Of a stretch of DNA of 64,000 bases, positions 17,634 to 25,493 are shown one piece after another (position 1 is the first letter of the stretch; the number at the start of each line of letters is the position of its first letter). The position numbers and the translations under genes were made by a program. Source of the DNA: Chloroflexota bacterium (GTDB taxonomy: Bacteria; Chloroflexota; UBA11872); assembly GCA_022826485.1 (NCBI GenBank), contig JAJDUU010000005.1, forward strand, positions 62,001 through 126,000, in the 5' to 3' direction. Under the pieces are notes generated by a model that was not told the origin of the DNA, made no database searches, and saw only the letters and a program-made list of their open reading frames with translations.

Positions 17634-18512
17634 GTGACCGAGGTTGATTTCCCGCGCTCGCCGATTCCGGCCGCCAACGTGGCGTCGGTGCCACAGCGCA
17701 GCCCGTTGCGCTATCCCGGCGGCAAGACCTGGCTGGTGCCGCACATCCGGGCCTGGCTCGACAGTCTTGAGCCGAAACCGGAGCTACTGATCGAGCCGTT
17801 TGGCGGCGGCGCCATCGTCTCGCTCACGGCGGTGATGGAGGGATTGGTCGAGCGCTGTCTGCTGGCGGAGCTCGACCCCGATGTAGCCGCCTTCTGGAAG
17901 GCCGCCCTGCGCCACGGTCCCGAGCTATGCGAGCGAGTCCTGGGGTTCGAGCCCACGCGTGACGCGGTGGAAGCGCTGGCGCGGACCCAACCGGACGAGC
18001 CGCTGGAACGCGGCTTCCGCGCGCTGGTGCTCAACCGCACCCGCCGCGGTGGGATTCTGGCTCCCGGCGCGTCGCTGAGCCGCGCCGGCGAGAGCGGCAA
18101 GGGGCTGGCTTCGCGCTGGTACCCGGAAACCATCGTCTCGCGCCTCGAGTCGATCAGCGCGCACGCCGACCGGATTGACTTCCGCGAAACCGATGGCATG
18201 CGGGTGCTGGAAGAGTTCGCCGGAACGCCGGGCTCGGTGGTCTTCGCCGATCCGCCCTACACCGCCGGCGGCAAGCGCGCGGGTCGGCGGCTTTATACCC
18301 ACTTCGAAGTCGACCACCCCCGACTGTTCCAGATGCTGGCCGACGCCGCGCCCGAGTTCATGCTCACCTACGACCACGCGCCCGAAATCGCCGACCTCGT
18401 CCGCCGCCATGGCTTTCACGCCGTCCAGGTGACGATGAAGAACACGCACCATGATCTGGTCGGCGAGTTGGTGATCACGCGGGGGCCCACTCGTCATTCC
18501 GAACGAACGTGA
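17634..18512 (+). CDS. D12-class adenine-N6 DNA methyltransferase
   Basis: A 292-residue protein. 'LRYPGGKTWLVPHI' and AdoMet motif I 'EPFGGGA' (54-60) open the domain. Catalytic motif IV is 'DPPY' (206-209), and 'ARYPGGK/FxGxG/DPPY' order is that of Dam/DpnM-type enzymes. 'HFEVDHPRLFQML' is typical of the family. GTG start at 17634, 4 nt after uvrB, so probably co-transcribed with it. No restriction enzyme is adjacent, so it looks like an orphan methylase. The target sequence cannot be read from this alone; GATC is only a possibility. Confidence 0.88.
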   Translation: MTEVDFPRSPIPAANVASVPQRSPLRYPGGKTWLVPHIRAWLDSLEPKPELLIEPFGGGAIVSLTAVMEGLVERCLLAELDPDVAAFWKAALRHGPELCERVLGFEPTRDAVEALARTQPDEPLERGFRALVLNRTRRGGILAPGASLSRAGESGKGLASRWYPETIVSRLESISAHADRIDFRETDGMRVLEEFAGTPGSVVFADPPYTAGGKRAGRRLYTHFEVDHPRLFQMLADAAPEFMLTYDHAPEIADLVRRHGFHAVQVTMKNTHHDLVGELVITRGPTRHSERT

Positions 18513-18570
18513 GGAATCTAGAGCGTGTGAGCTCACGGCCGGGGTGGGGTAGTTAAGAATCCTCGCTGGG

Positions 18571-18913
18571 CTCGGAGTATCTGTGCTCGGAAGTCAAGGG
18601 GATTCAAGCCGCTGCGGCGAACGGCTCGACCCACGGAGTTCCGCCTGCGAACGAGCCTTCCCTCGTCACCCCGGCGAACGCCGGGGTCCAGGTCCGCCCG
18701 ACGCGCCGGAGACCCGGACTGGATTCCGGCCTCCGCCGGAATGACGAAGTGGAGAGCCTCGGAGAATCTGTGTTGCAAGTCAAGCGTGTTCAAGGCGCTG
18801 CGGCGGGCCACTCAATCCAGGACGATCCCTCGTCACCCCGGCGGAGGCCGGGGTCCAGGTCCACCCGACGCGCCGGAGACCCGGACTGGATTCCGGCCTC
18901 CGCCGGAATGACG
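18571..18913. repeat. Diverged tandem duplication containing palindromic repeats
   Basis: Two direct copies, 18571-18746 and 18758-18913. Both start with 'CTCGGAG.ATCTGTG', share 'AAGTCAAG..G.TTCAAG..GCTGCGGCG', and end in an 80-odd-base block beginning 'CCTCGTCACCCCGGCG' and finishing 'CTCCGCCGGAATGACG'. Copy 1 carries about 20 extra bases in the middle. The blocks are made of the same hairpin units as other gaps. The 18513-19043 gap contains no credible gene; the track ORFs here are short and repeat-derived. Confidence 0.85.
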
Positions 18914-19043
18914 GACGGTCGGCAGGCGCTTCATCGGAGTGGCAGGGTGGCGCTCGAAGTGACGGATCGAGTGATGTGGGCAGGTGTCGGGGCGAATCCC
19001 ACGCTGCGCGCAGCGTGGGCCACCGGGCAGGGTCGCTAGTCGC

Positions 19044-19763
19044 TCAGTTCTGCGAGAAGTGCGTGGAGACGACTCGGTCGAGCAGGTCGTTGGTGCAGTC
19101 GCGGCAGAAGACGATGCGGGAGCGATGCTCCTGGCGGGCCAGTTCGAGAATGTCTTCCGGGCGCGGCGCCGCCCGCATGACGCAGACGTTGGTGCAGACG
19201 CGGCGGCCGTGCACCAGGTCGACCGCCCGGTCGCGGTCCGGTCCGGGCAGGTCGAGCACCTGGCCGAAGCTGCGGGTGGCGAGGCGGCGCACGGCCATGC
19301 GCCGATCGTCGTGTTCGGGAATGCGCCGCAGGCGGTGCACGGACAGCACGGTGGCCAGGTCCGGCTCGGCGGCCGCGAGGACGTGGGGATCGCTGGTGCC
19401 GCCGGCGTTGCGCTCCGGTGAATCCAGCAGATCGGCGTGCACGACGGCCACGTCGTAGTGGGGCCCGACCTGCTGCCACGGCTCGTCGCGCAAGACGTTG
19501 ATGAACTTGGGCGCGTAGATCTGTCCGGTCGCTTTGTCCAGGCTCTGGTCCACGTACCAGCGCGTGCTCCAGTACGGCGATCCACGGGGTATGCCGGGGA
19601 TGACCCAGGTGCCGAATGGCCGCAGCTCGCCGCGATTCAAGCTGAGGCCGGCTCGCTGGCCGAGCACCAGCATCACTTCCTGGATATGCGCCACGGTGGA
19701 GACGACGGTTTCGGCCTCCCACGGCGCGACGCCTTCGGTCCACTGGAACGAGATCGACTTCAT
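19044..19763 (-). CDS. Archaemetzincin-like protein lacking the HExxH zinc site
   Basis: A 239-residue protein. By eye it follows the archaemetzincin (AMZ) layout: 'DKATGQIYAPKFINVLRDE' then 'YDVAVVHADLLD', 'DLATVLSVHRLR', then a helix 'LATRSFGQVLDL' (161-172) where AMZ proteins carry HExxHxxGx3. After that come Cys190-x3-Cys194-x-Met196 and Cys220-x2-Cys223, as in the AMZ structural zinc knuckle. The three catalytic His and the Glu are absent, so it should not be an active metalloprotease. ATG 19763 is chosen; the upstream extension runs into repeats. Family call is my inference without a search. Confidence 0.5.
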   Translation of the reverse strand: MKSISFQWTEGVAPWEAETVVSTVAHIQEVMLVLGQRAGLSLNRGELRPFGTWVIPGIPRGSPYWSTRWYVDQSLDKATGQIYAPKFINVLRDEPWQQVGPHYDVAVVHADLLDSPERNAGGTSDPHVLAAAEPDLATVLSVHRLRRIPEHDDRRMAVRRLATRSFGQVLDLPGPDRDRAVDLVHGRRVCTNVCVMRAAPRPEDILELARQEHRSRIVFCRDCTNDLLDRVVSTHFSQN

Positions 19764-19845
19764 GGTCGAGCCCGGCGCTCCATCTGCTGCCGCTGATGCC
19801 CGACGGTCATGGTAGGACCTCGGGGCGGCCGCAGATTGAGCAAGC

Positions 19846-19960
19846 GCCGGATTCCGGCTCCGTATCAGGTGCCGGGCAGGCTCTCCGCCGGAATGACAAC
19901 TGGGCATCCCCTCACCCCTGCCCGCTCCCCACGGGAGCGGGAGTCGGAGCCGGAATGACG
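19846..19960. repeat. Palindromic intergenic repeats
   Basis: 'CCGGATTCCGGCTCCGTATC' through 'CTCCGCCGGAATGAC' is a rearranged unit of the GTCATTCCGG family. It is followed at 19909-19960 by a 'CCCTCACCCC' element with an inverted repeat 'CCGCTCCC/GGGAGCGG', the same class as the elements at 34554 and 61949. The region separates the divergent genes at 19763 and 19999. Confidence 0.7.
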
Positions 19961-19998
19961 GCACGGAGCCGCTTCGGGGCAATTGCTACGCTCGCCGC

Positions 19999-21786
19999 AT
20001 GGAGTTGAACGGCGACGGCGCGGCGGCGCCGAGCACTTCCGATCGCGTCTCCGTGGTCGAGCTTGGCGCCGAGACCCGAGTGGCCGTCTTCGCGCGTCAC
20101 GAGGGCGCCTACCGGCTGCTGACGGTGGCCGGGGCGCCGAGCACGCTGGACGCGCCGCACTTCGATCTCACGCCGAGCTTCGAGCGGGCCGTGGCGGAGG
20201 TGGAGTCGCTCGCCGGCGCCTACTTCGCCATCCCCGAGACCTCGGCGCGTCCGCACGGCGAGCCGCGCACGCCGCCGATCGCCGCCGCGGTGGGCCGCGG
20301 TTTGGCGCCCGGGCCGTCATGCTTTGTGGTGAGCAATCTGGTGGCGCGCGATCTCGAAGCGCTCGAGCAGGCCCTCACCGACCGCGAATTCGTGGTGACC
20401 GGTCGCGCAACCACCGCGGCGCGCGAGTTCCGCGATCGTATCGACGGCCCCGCGACCGTCGACGTGATCACGGCGCAGCGGCCCAGCATCGTCGTGGTGG
20501 CGCTGACAGAGGATCGGGACGGGCAGGGCCTGGCCTACATGGCCGACTTGCTGCTTGGCGGGCTGGCGGGCCGCGAGGCGAGCTATGTGCCCGTGGTTGC
20601 CATCCTCTATGGCGGCGAACTCGATGAGCGGGCGCTCGCCGTCCTCAAGCAGGCGTTTCCGGTCCACGCGGTGTCGGTGCAGGGCGGCGGCGTGGATGAC
20701 CCGCTCGATCTGACCGAACCGAAGGCGCTCCTCGATGACGTGCAACAGACGGTGAAGGCTCGACGCTTCACCGGACGCGCCGTGCCGGCCGTGGTCGCCG
20801 ACGCACCCGCGCACGCGACCGCCGCGGCATTGGGCGCGGCCGTCGAGGAGTTGTCCGCGCAGCAGGGGCTCGACGTTGCCGCCGTCTCGCTCGAGGACGA
20901 CCACGTGTCGGTCGTCGGCTTCCAGGGCGGTACGGGAGTCCGCGTGGGACTCGGACAGGGGCAAGACCTGTCGCGTCCCTATCACATCGCGCTGCAAACG
21001 CCGATCGAGCGCGTGGCGCAATGGGCGCCCGAGGAGCCGATCCCGCAGGCGCTGCGTTTCACGGCTCTGAATCGGTCGGTGCACCCGGCGGCGATGGCGG
21101 CCACGCCGGGGGAATTGCAGTTGTCGCACGCGGTGTTCTCGGCCGCGGCCCGACAGGCTCTGCGCAGCTCCGAGGACGGCCGCAGTCCGCTCAACCACGA
21201 GGCGCTCGATCTGGTCGTCCTCACGGGCCGCGCGGCGCGTGACGCCGGACGGCCCGTGCAGGCCGCGTTGCTGCTGGTGAATATCCTGGAGCCGGAGGGC
21301 GTCACGCAGCTCGCCATCGACCCGACGTCGAGCCTGGCCATGCAGGGTGCCCTGGCTCGAACCGGCGCCCGGGTCGCGCTCGAATCGACCCTCGTGCCGT
21401 TGGGCGTCTGCGTGGCGCCGCGGGGCCGCGCGAAAGCTGGCGAGCCCGCCGTGCTGGTCGACGTGCGACCGAGCTCAGGAGCGCGCATTGAGCGCGAGGT
21501 CAGCGCGGGCGCGCTGGACGTCATTCAATGGGACGCGCGCGTGCCGGCCGAGGTGCGCATCTGGCCGCAACCGCGATTCGACGTGGGTCTCGGCAACGGA
21601 CGCCCGGCGCGGTTGAAAGCGAACGTGGGATCGGGTCTGGTGGGACTCATCGTGGATGCGCGCGGGCGGCCGCTGGTCTGGCCTGACGAGCCCGACGAGC
21701 GCCAGGCCCGCCTGCAGCAGTGGCTGCGCTCGATGGACGCCTTTCCACCGGTCGGGACCGCGCCGGCGAGGCCGCATGGAAGCTGA
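19999..21786 (+). CDS. MutL-like (glutamate mutase L/PF13941-related) protein
   Basis: A 595-residue protein with no complete motif set. The C-terminal region ('VPLGVCVAPRGRAKAGEPAV', 'RFDVGLGNGRPARLKANVGS', 'GLVGLIVDARGRPLVWPDEP') resembles the C-terminus of the MutL-type ASKHA-like proteins found next to methylaspartate mutase or in Chloroflexota of unknown function. The N-terminus ('VSVVELGAETRVAVFARHEG') would be the ATPase-like strand but lacks the usual DxGSTxTK. No mutase subunits are nearby. The stop overlaps the start of the next gene (11 nt), so the two are a pair. Function unknown. Confidence 0.5.
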   Translation: MELNGDGAAAPSTSDRVSVVELGAETRVAVFARHEGAYRLLTVAGAPSTLDAPHFDLTPSFERAVAEVESLAGAYFAIPETSARPHGEPRTPPIAAAVGRGLAPGPSCFVVSNLVARDLEALEQALTDREFVVTGRATTAAREFRDRIDGPATVDVITAQRPSIVVVALTEDRDGQGLAYMADLLLGGLAGREASYVPVVAILYGGELDERALAVLKQAFPVHAVSVQGGGVDDPLDLTEPKALLDDVQQTVKARRFTGRAVPAVVADAPAHATAAALGAAVEELSAQQGLDVAAVSLEDDHVSVVGFQGGTGVRVGLGQGQDLSRPYHIALQTPIERVAQWAPEEPIPQALRFTALNRSVHPAAMAATPGELQLSHAVFSAAARQALRSSEDGRSPLNHEALDLVVLTGRAARDAGRPVQAALLLVNILEPEGVTQLAIDPTSSLAMQGALARTGARVALESTLVPLGVCVAPRGRAKAGEPAVLVDVRPSSGARIEREVSAGALDVIQWDARVPAEVRIWPQPRFDVGLGNGRPARLKANVGSGLVGLIVDARGRPLVWPDEPDERQARLQQWLRSMDAFPPVGTAPARPHGS

Positions 21787-22864
21787 CCGCGTCCGGCGCG
21801 CCATTCGGCAAACCGTGCGGAGCGGCACGCTGCGTCGCCGTCACGTCCTGCCGAGCTCGGGCCGCATCCTGGTCAATGAGGGTGACGAGGTCGTGATGGG
21901 CCAGGTCTGGGGCCGCGGTCGCATGCGCGCCGGGGTGACGGTGGTCGACTTGCCGCGATTGCTGAACGCCCAGCTGGACGACGTGCCGGGCCTGCTCCAG
22001 GTGAGCCGCGCCGAGATTGTCGAAGAGGACACGTTGCTCGCGGAAGCGCCCGGGCGCATGGGCATTGGGCGGCAGTGGCGGGCGCCGTCACGCGGCATGA
22101 TCGCCAGTCTCAGTCCGCGAACCGGGATTGCGGTCTTCGTGCGTGAGGTGCGCGAGGTTGCGCTTCACTGCCGCCTCGCCGGGACCGTCGTCGGCGTCAC
22201 GCCCGGCGAGTCGATCGTTATCGAAGGCGAAGGCGTCGCCATCGCCGGGGCGCTGGGCGCCGGAGGTCGTGCGGTTGGGCCCCTGCGCCTGGTCGAGGCG
22301 AGCGATCGCCCGCAGGACGTGGCCGACGGCGGAGAGATTCTCGTAACTCCCGAGCCCCTGCGCACCGAGTGGATGCAGCGCGCCGTCGAGGCCCGCGCCT
22401 CGGCGGTCATCGCGCCGTCGGCGGACGATGCCACGCTGTCCGAGTTGGCGCTGGCACCGACCATCGTGGGTTTGCCGTTGCCCGCGTCCGCGCCGCTCTC
22501 ACCGCCGGTGCCGACCCTCCTCACCGAGGGCTTTGGCAACACTCGGATGCCTCGCGCTCTGCAGCGCATGTTTCGCGCCAGTGCGGACGAGCTGGTGTCC
22601 GTCGTGGGGAACCGCCAGCCGGGCGAATCGGAAGTATTGCTGCCCCCGGGACCCGCCGAGGCGCTCATTGAGGAGCTTGGGGCCAATGGCCTTCCGGTTC
22701 GCATCGTGGCCGGACCGGATGCCGGTGAGGAGGGCGTGGTGGTCGGCCCGGCGCCGGACGAGGCGCGCGCGCCCTCCGGCTCGCCGGCCATTTGCGTGCG
22801 GGTGCAGCGGACGCAGGGCGGCACCGTGACCGTGCCCGCCGCCAACTGCGAGGCGATCGCCTAG
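21776..22864 (+). CDS. Conserved hypothetical protein with KOW-like C-terminus, partner of the MutL-like gene
   Basis: A 362-residue protein. The N-terminus ('SGRILVNEGDEVVMGQVWGR') resembles a barrel-sandwich/biotinyl-like fold without the modified Lys motif. The middle has 'GVTPGESIVIEGEGVAIAGA' and a Rossmann-like piece 'AVEARASAVIAPSADDATLS'. The C-terminus ('VRIVAGPDAGEEGVVVGPAP' ... 'GGTVTVPAANCEAIA') looks like a KOW-type SH3 barrel. I know no function. ATG 21776 overlaps the preceding stop by 11 nt; the track start at 21656 lies inside the upstream gene. Convergent with argS. Confidence 0.6.
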   Translation: MEADRVRRAIRQTVRSGTLRRRHVLPSSGRILVNEGDEVVMGQVWGRGRMRAGVTVVDLPRLLNAQLDDVPGLLQVSRAEIVEEDTLLAEAPGRMGIGRQWRAPSRGMIASLSPRTGIAVFVREVREVALHCRLAGTVVGVTPGESIVIEGEGVAIAGALGAGGRAVGPLRLVEASDRPQDVADGGEILVTPEPLRTEWMQRAVEARASAVIAPSADDATLSELALAPTIVGLPLPASAPLSPPVPTLLTEGFGNTRMPRALQRMFRASADELVSVVGNRQPGESEVLLPPGPAEALIEELGANGLPVRIVAGPDAGEEGVVVGPAPDEARAPSGSPAICVRVQRTQGGTVTVPAANCEAIA

Positions 22865-22868
22865 GCCG

Positions 22869-24554
22869 CTACATCCGCTCCGGCGCGTCGATGCCCAGGA
22901 GCTCCAGGCCGTTGCCCAGCACCTGTCGCACGGCCGCGACCAGGCGCAGACGGGCCGCCGACAGCACGGCGTCGTCGCTTACCACGCGGTGGTCGTTGTA
23001 GTAGGAGTGAAAGGCCCGCGCGAGCTCCAGCAGGTAATGCGCGATGCGGTGAGGCTCCCGCGAATCCGCGGCGTCGACCATCACCTCGGGGTAGACCAGC
23101 AGCCGCCGGACGAGAGCCGTCTCCGGCGCGCCCAGGCGGGTGAGGTCCGGCGTCGCGCCTGATGGATTCTCGGCCGCCGACCGCTGGATCCCGGCGCAGC
23201 GGGCGTGCGCCATCTGGATGTAGTAGATCGGGTTCTCTGGATCCTCGCGCTTGGCCAGCTCCAGATCGAACTCCATCTGGCTGTCGATCGCCTTGGAGAG
23301 AAAGAAGTAGCGAGTGGCCGCGGGCCCAACCTCGTCCAGCACCTCGCGCAGCGTCACGAAGCGCCCGCTGCGCTTGCCCGCGCGCGCCAGCCCGTCGCCG
23401 CTGCGCACGCCGACCATCTGCGCCACCAGGATTTCGAGTCGCGCCGGGTCGATGCCCAGCGCCTCCATGGCGGCCTTCATGCGCGGCACGTGACCCTGAT
23501 GGTCGGCGCCCCAAATGTTGATCACGTGGTCGAAACACCGCGCGCGGAACTTGTCCCGGTGGTAGGCGATGTCCGTGGCGAAATAGGTGGGGTCGCCGCG
23601 CGACCGCACCAGCACGTTGTCGCGATCCTCGGTTCCCTCGCCGCCCACGAACCAGGTCGCGCCCTCGCGGTGCGTCACGTGTCCTGAGTCCGCCAGGGTC
23701 TGCAGCGCGGCCTCGACCTCGCCCCGAGATCGCATCTCGCGCTCGGAATACCACTCGTCGAACTCGATTTCGAGGTCGGCGAGGTCCTGCTTGATCGAGG
23801 TGAGCGCGATGGCGACGGCGCGCTGCTCGAACGCCTCGGCGTCCTGCTGCGCCTGGCCGTCGAGCCAGCGGTCGCCGTCCTCGGCGGCGATGGTCCGGCC
23901 CCAATCCGCGACGTAGGAACCGCGATAGCCATCCTCGGGGAACGGCTGGCTGACGCCCAGGGCCGCGGCGTAGTGATGGCGGACGGTTTGGCCGAGGAGC
24001 TCGATCTGGCGGCCGGCGTCATTGACATAATATTCGCGCGTCACGTGATGCCCGCGAGCGGTCAGCATGCGGGCGATGGCGTCTCCGACCACGCCGATGC
24101 GTCCGGCGCCGACCGTGAGCGGGCCGGTGGGGTTGGCGCTCAGATACTCCACCTGGACGCGCTGGGGATCGGTGACCGGCGTCGGTCCGAAGGCTGGGCC
24201 GGCCTGCACGATCGCCTCGATTTGATCCAGCACCCAGGCGTCATCGAGGCGGAGATTGACGAATCCCGGACCCGCGACCGAGACCTCGGCAATCGCCGCA
24301 TCAGACGGGACGTGTGACGCAATGGCCTCGGCGATGGCGCGCGGCGGCATCTTGGCGCCGCGCGCGAGGCGCAGCGCGTCCGCGCTGGCGTAGTCGGCCA
24401 GCTCGTCCCCGCGATGATCCAGCCCGATTTGGGCCGTTGGCATCGGCGGGAGATCGCCGCCGTCACAGGCGGTGGCCAGGGCGTTTCGAAGGAGCGCGGC
24501 CAAGCGCTCACGGAGGACGAATTCAGGCACGGCGATTCGCGCGGTGTGGGGCAA
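22869..24554 (-). CDS. argS: Arginyl-tRNA synthetase (with altered HIGH motif)
   Basis: A 561-residue class Ia synthetase. The order is that of ArgRS: an Add-1-type N-terminal domain, 'VEYLSANPTGPLTVGAGRIG' (about 135-154), 'REYYVNDAGRQIELLGQTV', 'WGADHQGHVPRMKAAMEALG', 'SGRFVTLREVLDEVGPAATR' and a C-terminal anticodon-binding helical domain ending 'LELLGIDAPERM'. The HIGH motif, usually HVGH at this spot, reads TVGA (147-150). The KMSKS equivalent reads 'RAGKRSG'. The gene is otherwise intact. Whether it is the only ArgRS cannot be known from this window. Confidence 0.93.
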   Translation of the reverse strand: MPHTARIAVPEFVLRERLAALLRNALATACDGGDLPPMPTAQIGLDHRGDELADYASADALRLARGAKMPPRAIAEAIASHVPSDAAIAEVSVAGPGFVNLRLDDAWVLDQIEAIVQAGPAFGPTPVTDPQRVQVEYLSANPTGPLTVGAGRIGVVGDAIARMLTARGHHVTREYYVNDAGRQIELLGQTVRHHYAAALGVSQPFPEDGYRGSYVADWGRTIAAEDGDRWLDGQAQQDAEAFEQRAVAIALTSIKQDLADLEIEFDEWYSEREMRSRGEVEAALQTLADSGHVTHREGATWFVGGEGTEDRDNVLVRSRGDPTYFATDIAYHRDKFRARCFDHVINIWGADHQGHVPRMKAAMEALGIDPARLEILVAQMVGVRSGDGLARAGKRSGRFVTLREVLDEVGPAATRYFFLSKAIDSQMEFDLELAKREDPENPIYYIQMAHARCAGIQRSAAENPSGATPDLTRLGAPETALVRRLLVYPEVMVDAADSREPHRIAHYLLELARAFHSYYNDHRVVSDDAVLSAARLRLVAAVRQVLGNGLELLGIDAPERM

Positions 24555-24629
24555 GCGCCCGGCGCGGTGCTCCGAGAGTATACGGACGAGCCATAGCCGC
24601 GGGCGCGTTTCGCCGGCCGCCCGCTCCCG

Positions 24630-25493
24630 CTAGCGTCCCCAATCGCGGGGATAGCGGAAGTCGCGGTCGATCGTCCGATCGGAGAGCTTGGCGATCACGG
24701 GCGGGCGCCGCTTGAACTGGGTTTGCTGCACGCGCCGGCGTATCTCCGTCACCAGGTCGGCGTCGTAGCCGCCCGCGACGATCTCATCCGGCGTGTGCCA
24801 TTCGTCGACCAGCAGATAGAGCACTTCGTCGGCCACTCCATAGGTGAACCCCAGCTCGTCTTCGTCGGACTGGCCCTCCCACAAGTCGGCGGAGGGCGGC
24901 TTGTCCAGGATGGCCGAGGGAAGGTCCAGCGCCACCGCCAGCTGACGCACCTGCGTCTTGTAGAGGTCGCCGATGGGATTGACGGCACTGGCCATATCGC
25001 CGTGCAGCGTGCCGTAGCCCAGCAGCAGCTCGGTCTTATTGCTGGTGCCCGCCACGAGCGCGTCGAACGCCTCCGACTGGTCGTAGGTCGCGATCATGCG
25101 CGTGCGCGCCATCACGTTGCCCCGGCGAACCGGCGTCGTGTCGTCGTCTAGCTCCTCCAGGTACCCATCGACCGCCTGGCTCACGTCGATGACGTGGGAC
25201 TCGACGCCGAGGGCTTGCACCAGCGTCTCGGCGTCGCCCCGGCTGGCGGGGTTGCCGGTGCGGTAGGGGAGCATGAGCGCCAGCACGTTGGTGGGTCCCA
25301 GCGCTCGGGCCGCCAGGGCGCAGGTGAGGGCCGAGTCGATGCCGCCCGAGGTGGCCACCACGGCTCGCGTGAAGCCGAACTTCGAAATCGCGTCGGCGAT
25401 GAATCGCACCAGCACTTGCTCGGCGAGCGCGGTGTCCAGCTGCAATCCGTGGCGCGCGCGATTCTGGAGGGACGTTTCAGTTGTCGATGCCAT
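24630..25493 (-). CDS. nadE: NH3-dependent NAD+ synthetase
   Basis: A 287-residue N-type ATP pyrophosphatase. The PP-loop 'SGGIDS' is at 49-54; 'GTSNKTELLLGYGTLHGDMA' and 'DLYKTQVRQLAVALDLPSAI' follow, then 'KPPSADLWEGQSDEDELGF' and 'FKRRPPVIAKLSDRTIDRDF', all typical of NadE. It adenylates and amidates NaAD to NAD. ATG 25493 overlaps the upstream nitrilase gene by 17 nt. Together they would replace the fused glutamine-dependent NadE: the nitrilase partner may provide ammonia from glutamine. Confidence 0.95.
   Translation of the reverse strand: MASTTETSLQNRARHGLQLDTALAEQVLVRFIADAISKFGFTRAVVATSGGIDSALTCALAARALGPTNVLALMLPYRTGNPASRGDAETLVQALGVESHVIDVSQAVDGYLEELDDDTTPVRRGNVMARTRMIATYDQSEAFDALVAGTSNKTELLLGYGTLHGDMASAVNPIGDLYKTQVRQLAVALDLPSAILDKPPSADLWEGQSDEDELGFTYGVADEVLYLLVDEWHTPDEIVAGGYDADLVTEIRRRVQQTQFKRRPPVIAKLSDRTIDRDFRYPRDWGR

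Noticed and set aside
15584-17677. A 697-aa minus-strand ORF opposite uvrB
   Set aside because: Antisense shadow of uvrB caused by high GC; repetitive His/Arg/Val composition and no family motif.
18513-19043. Small ORFs of 85-96 aa in the repeat-rich gap
   Set aside because: They are translations of the palindromic repeats with no family signal or ribosome-binding site.
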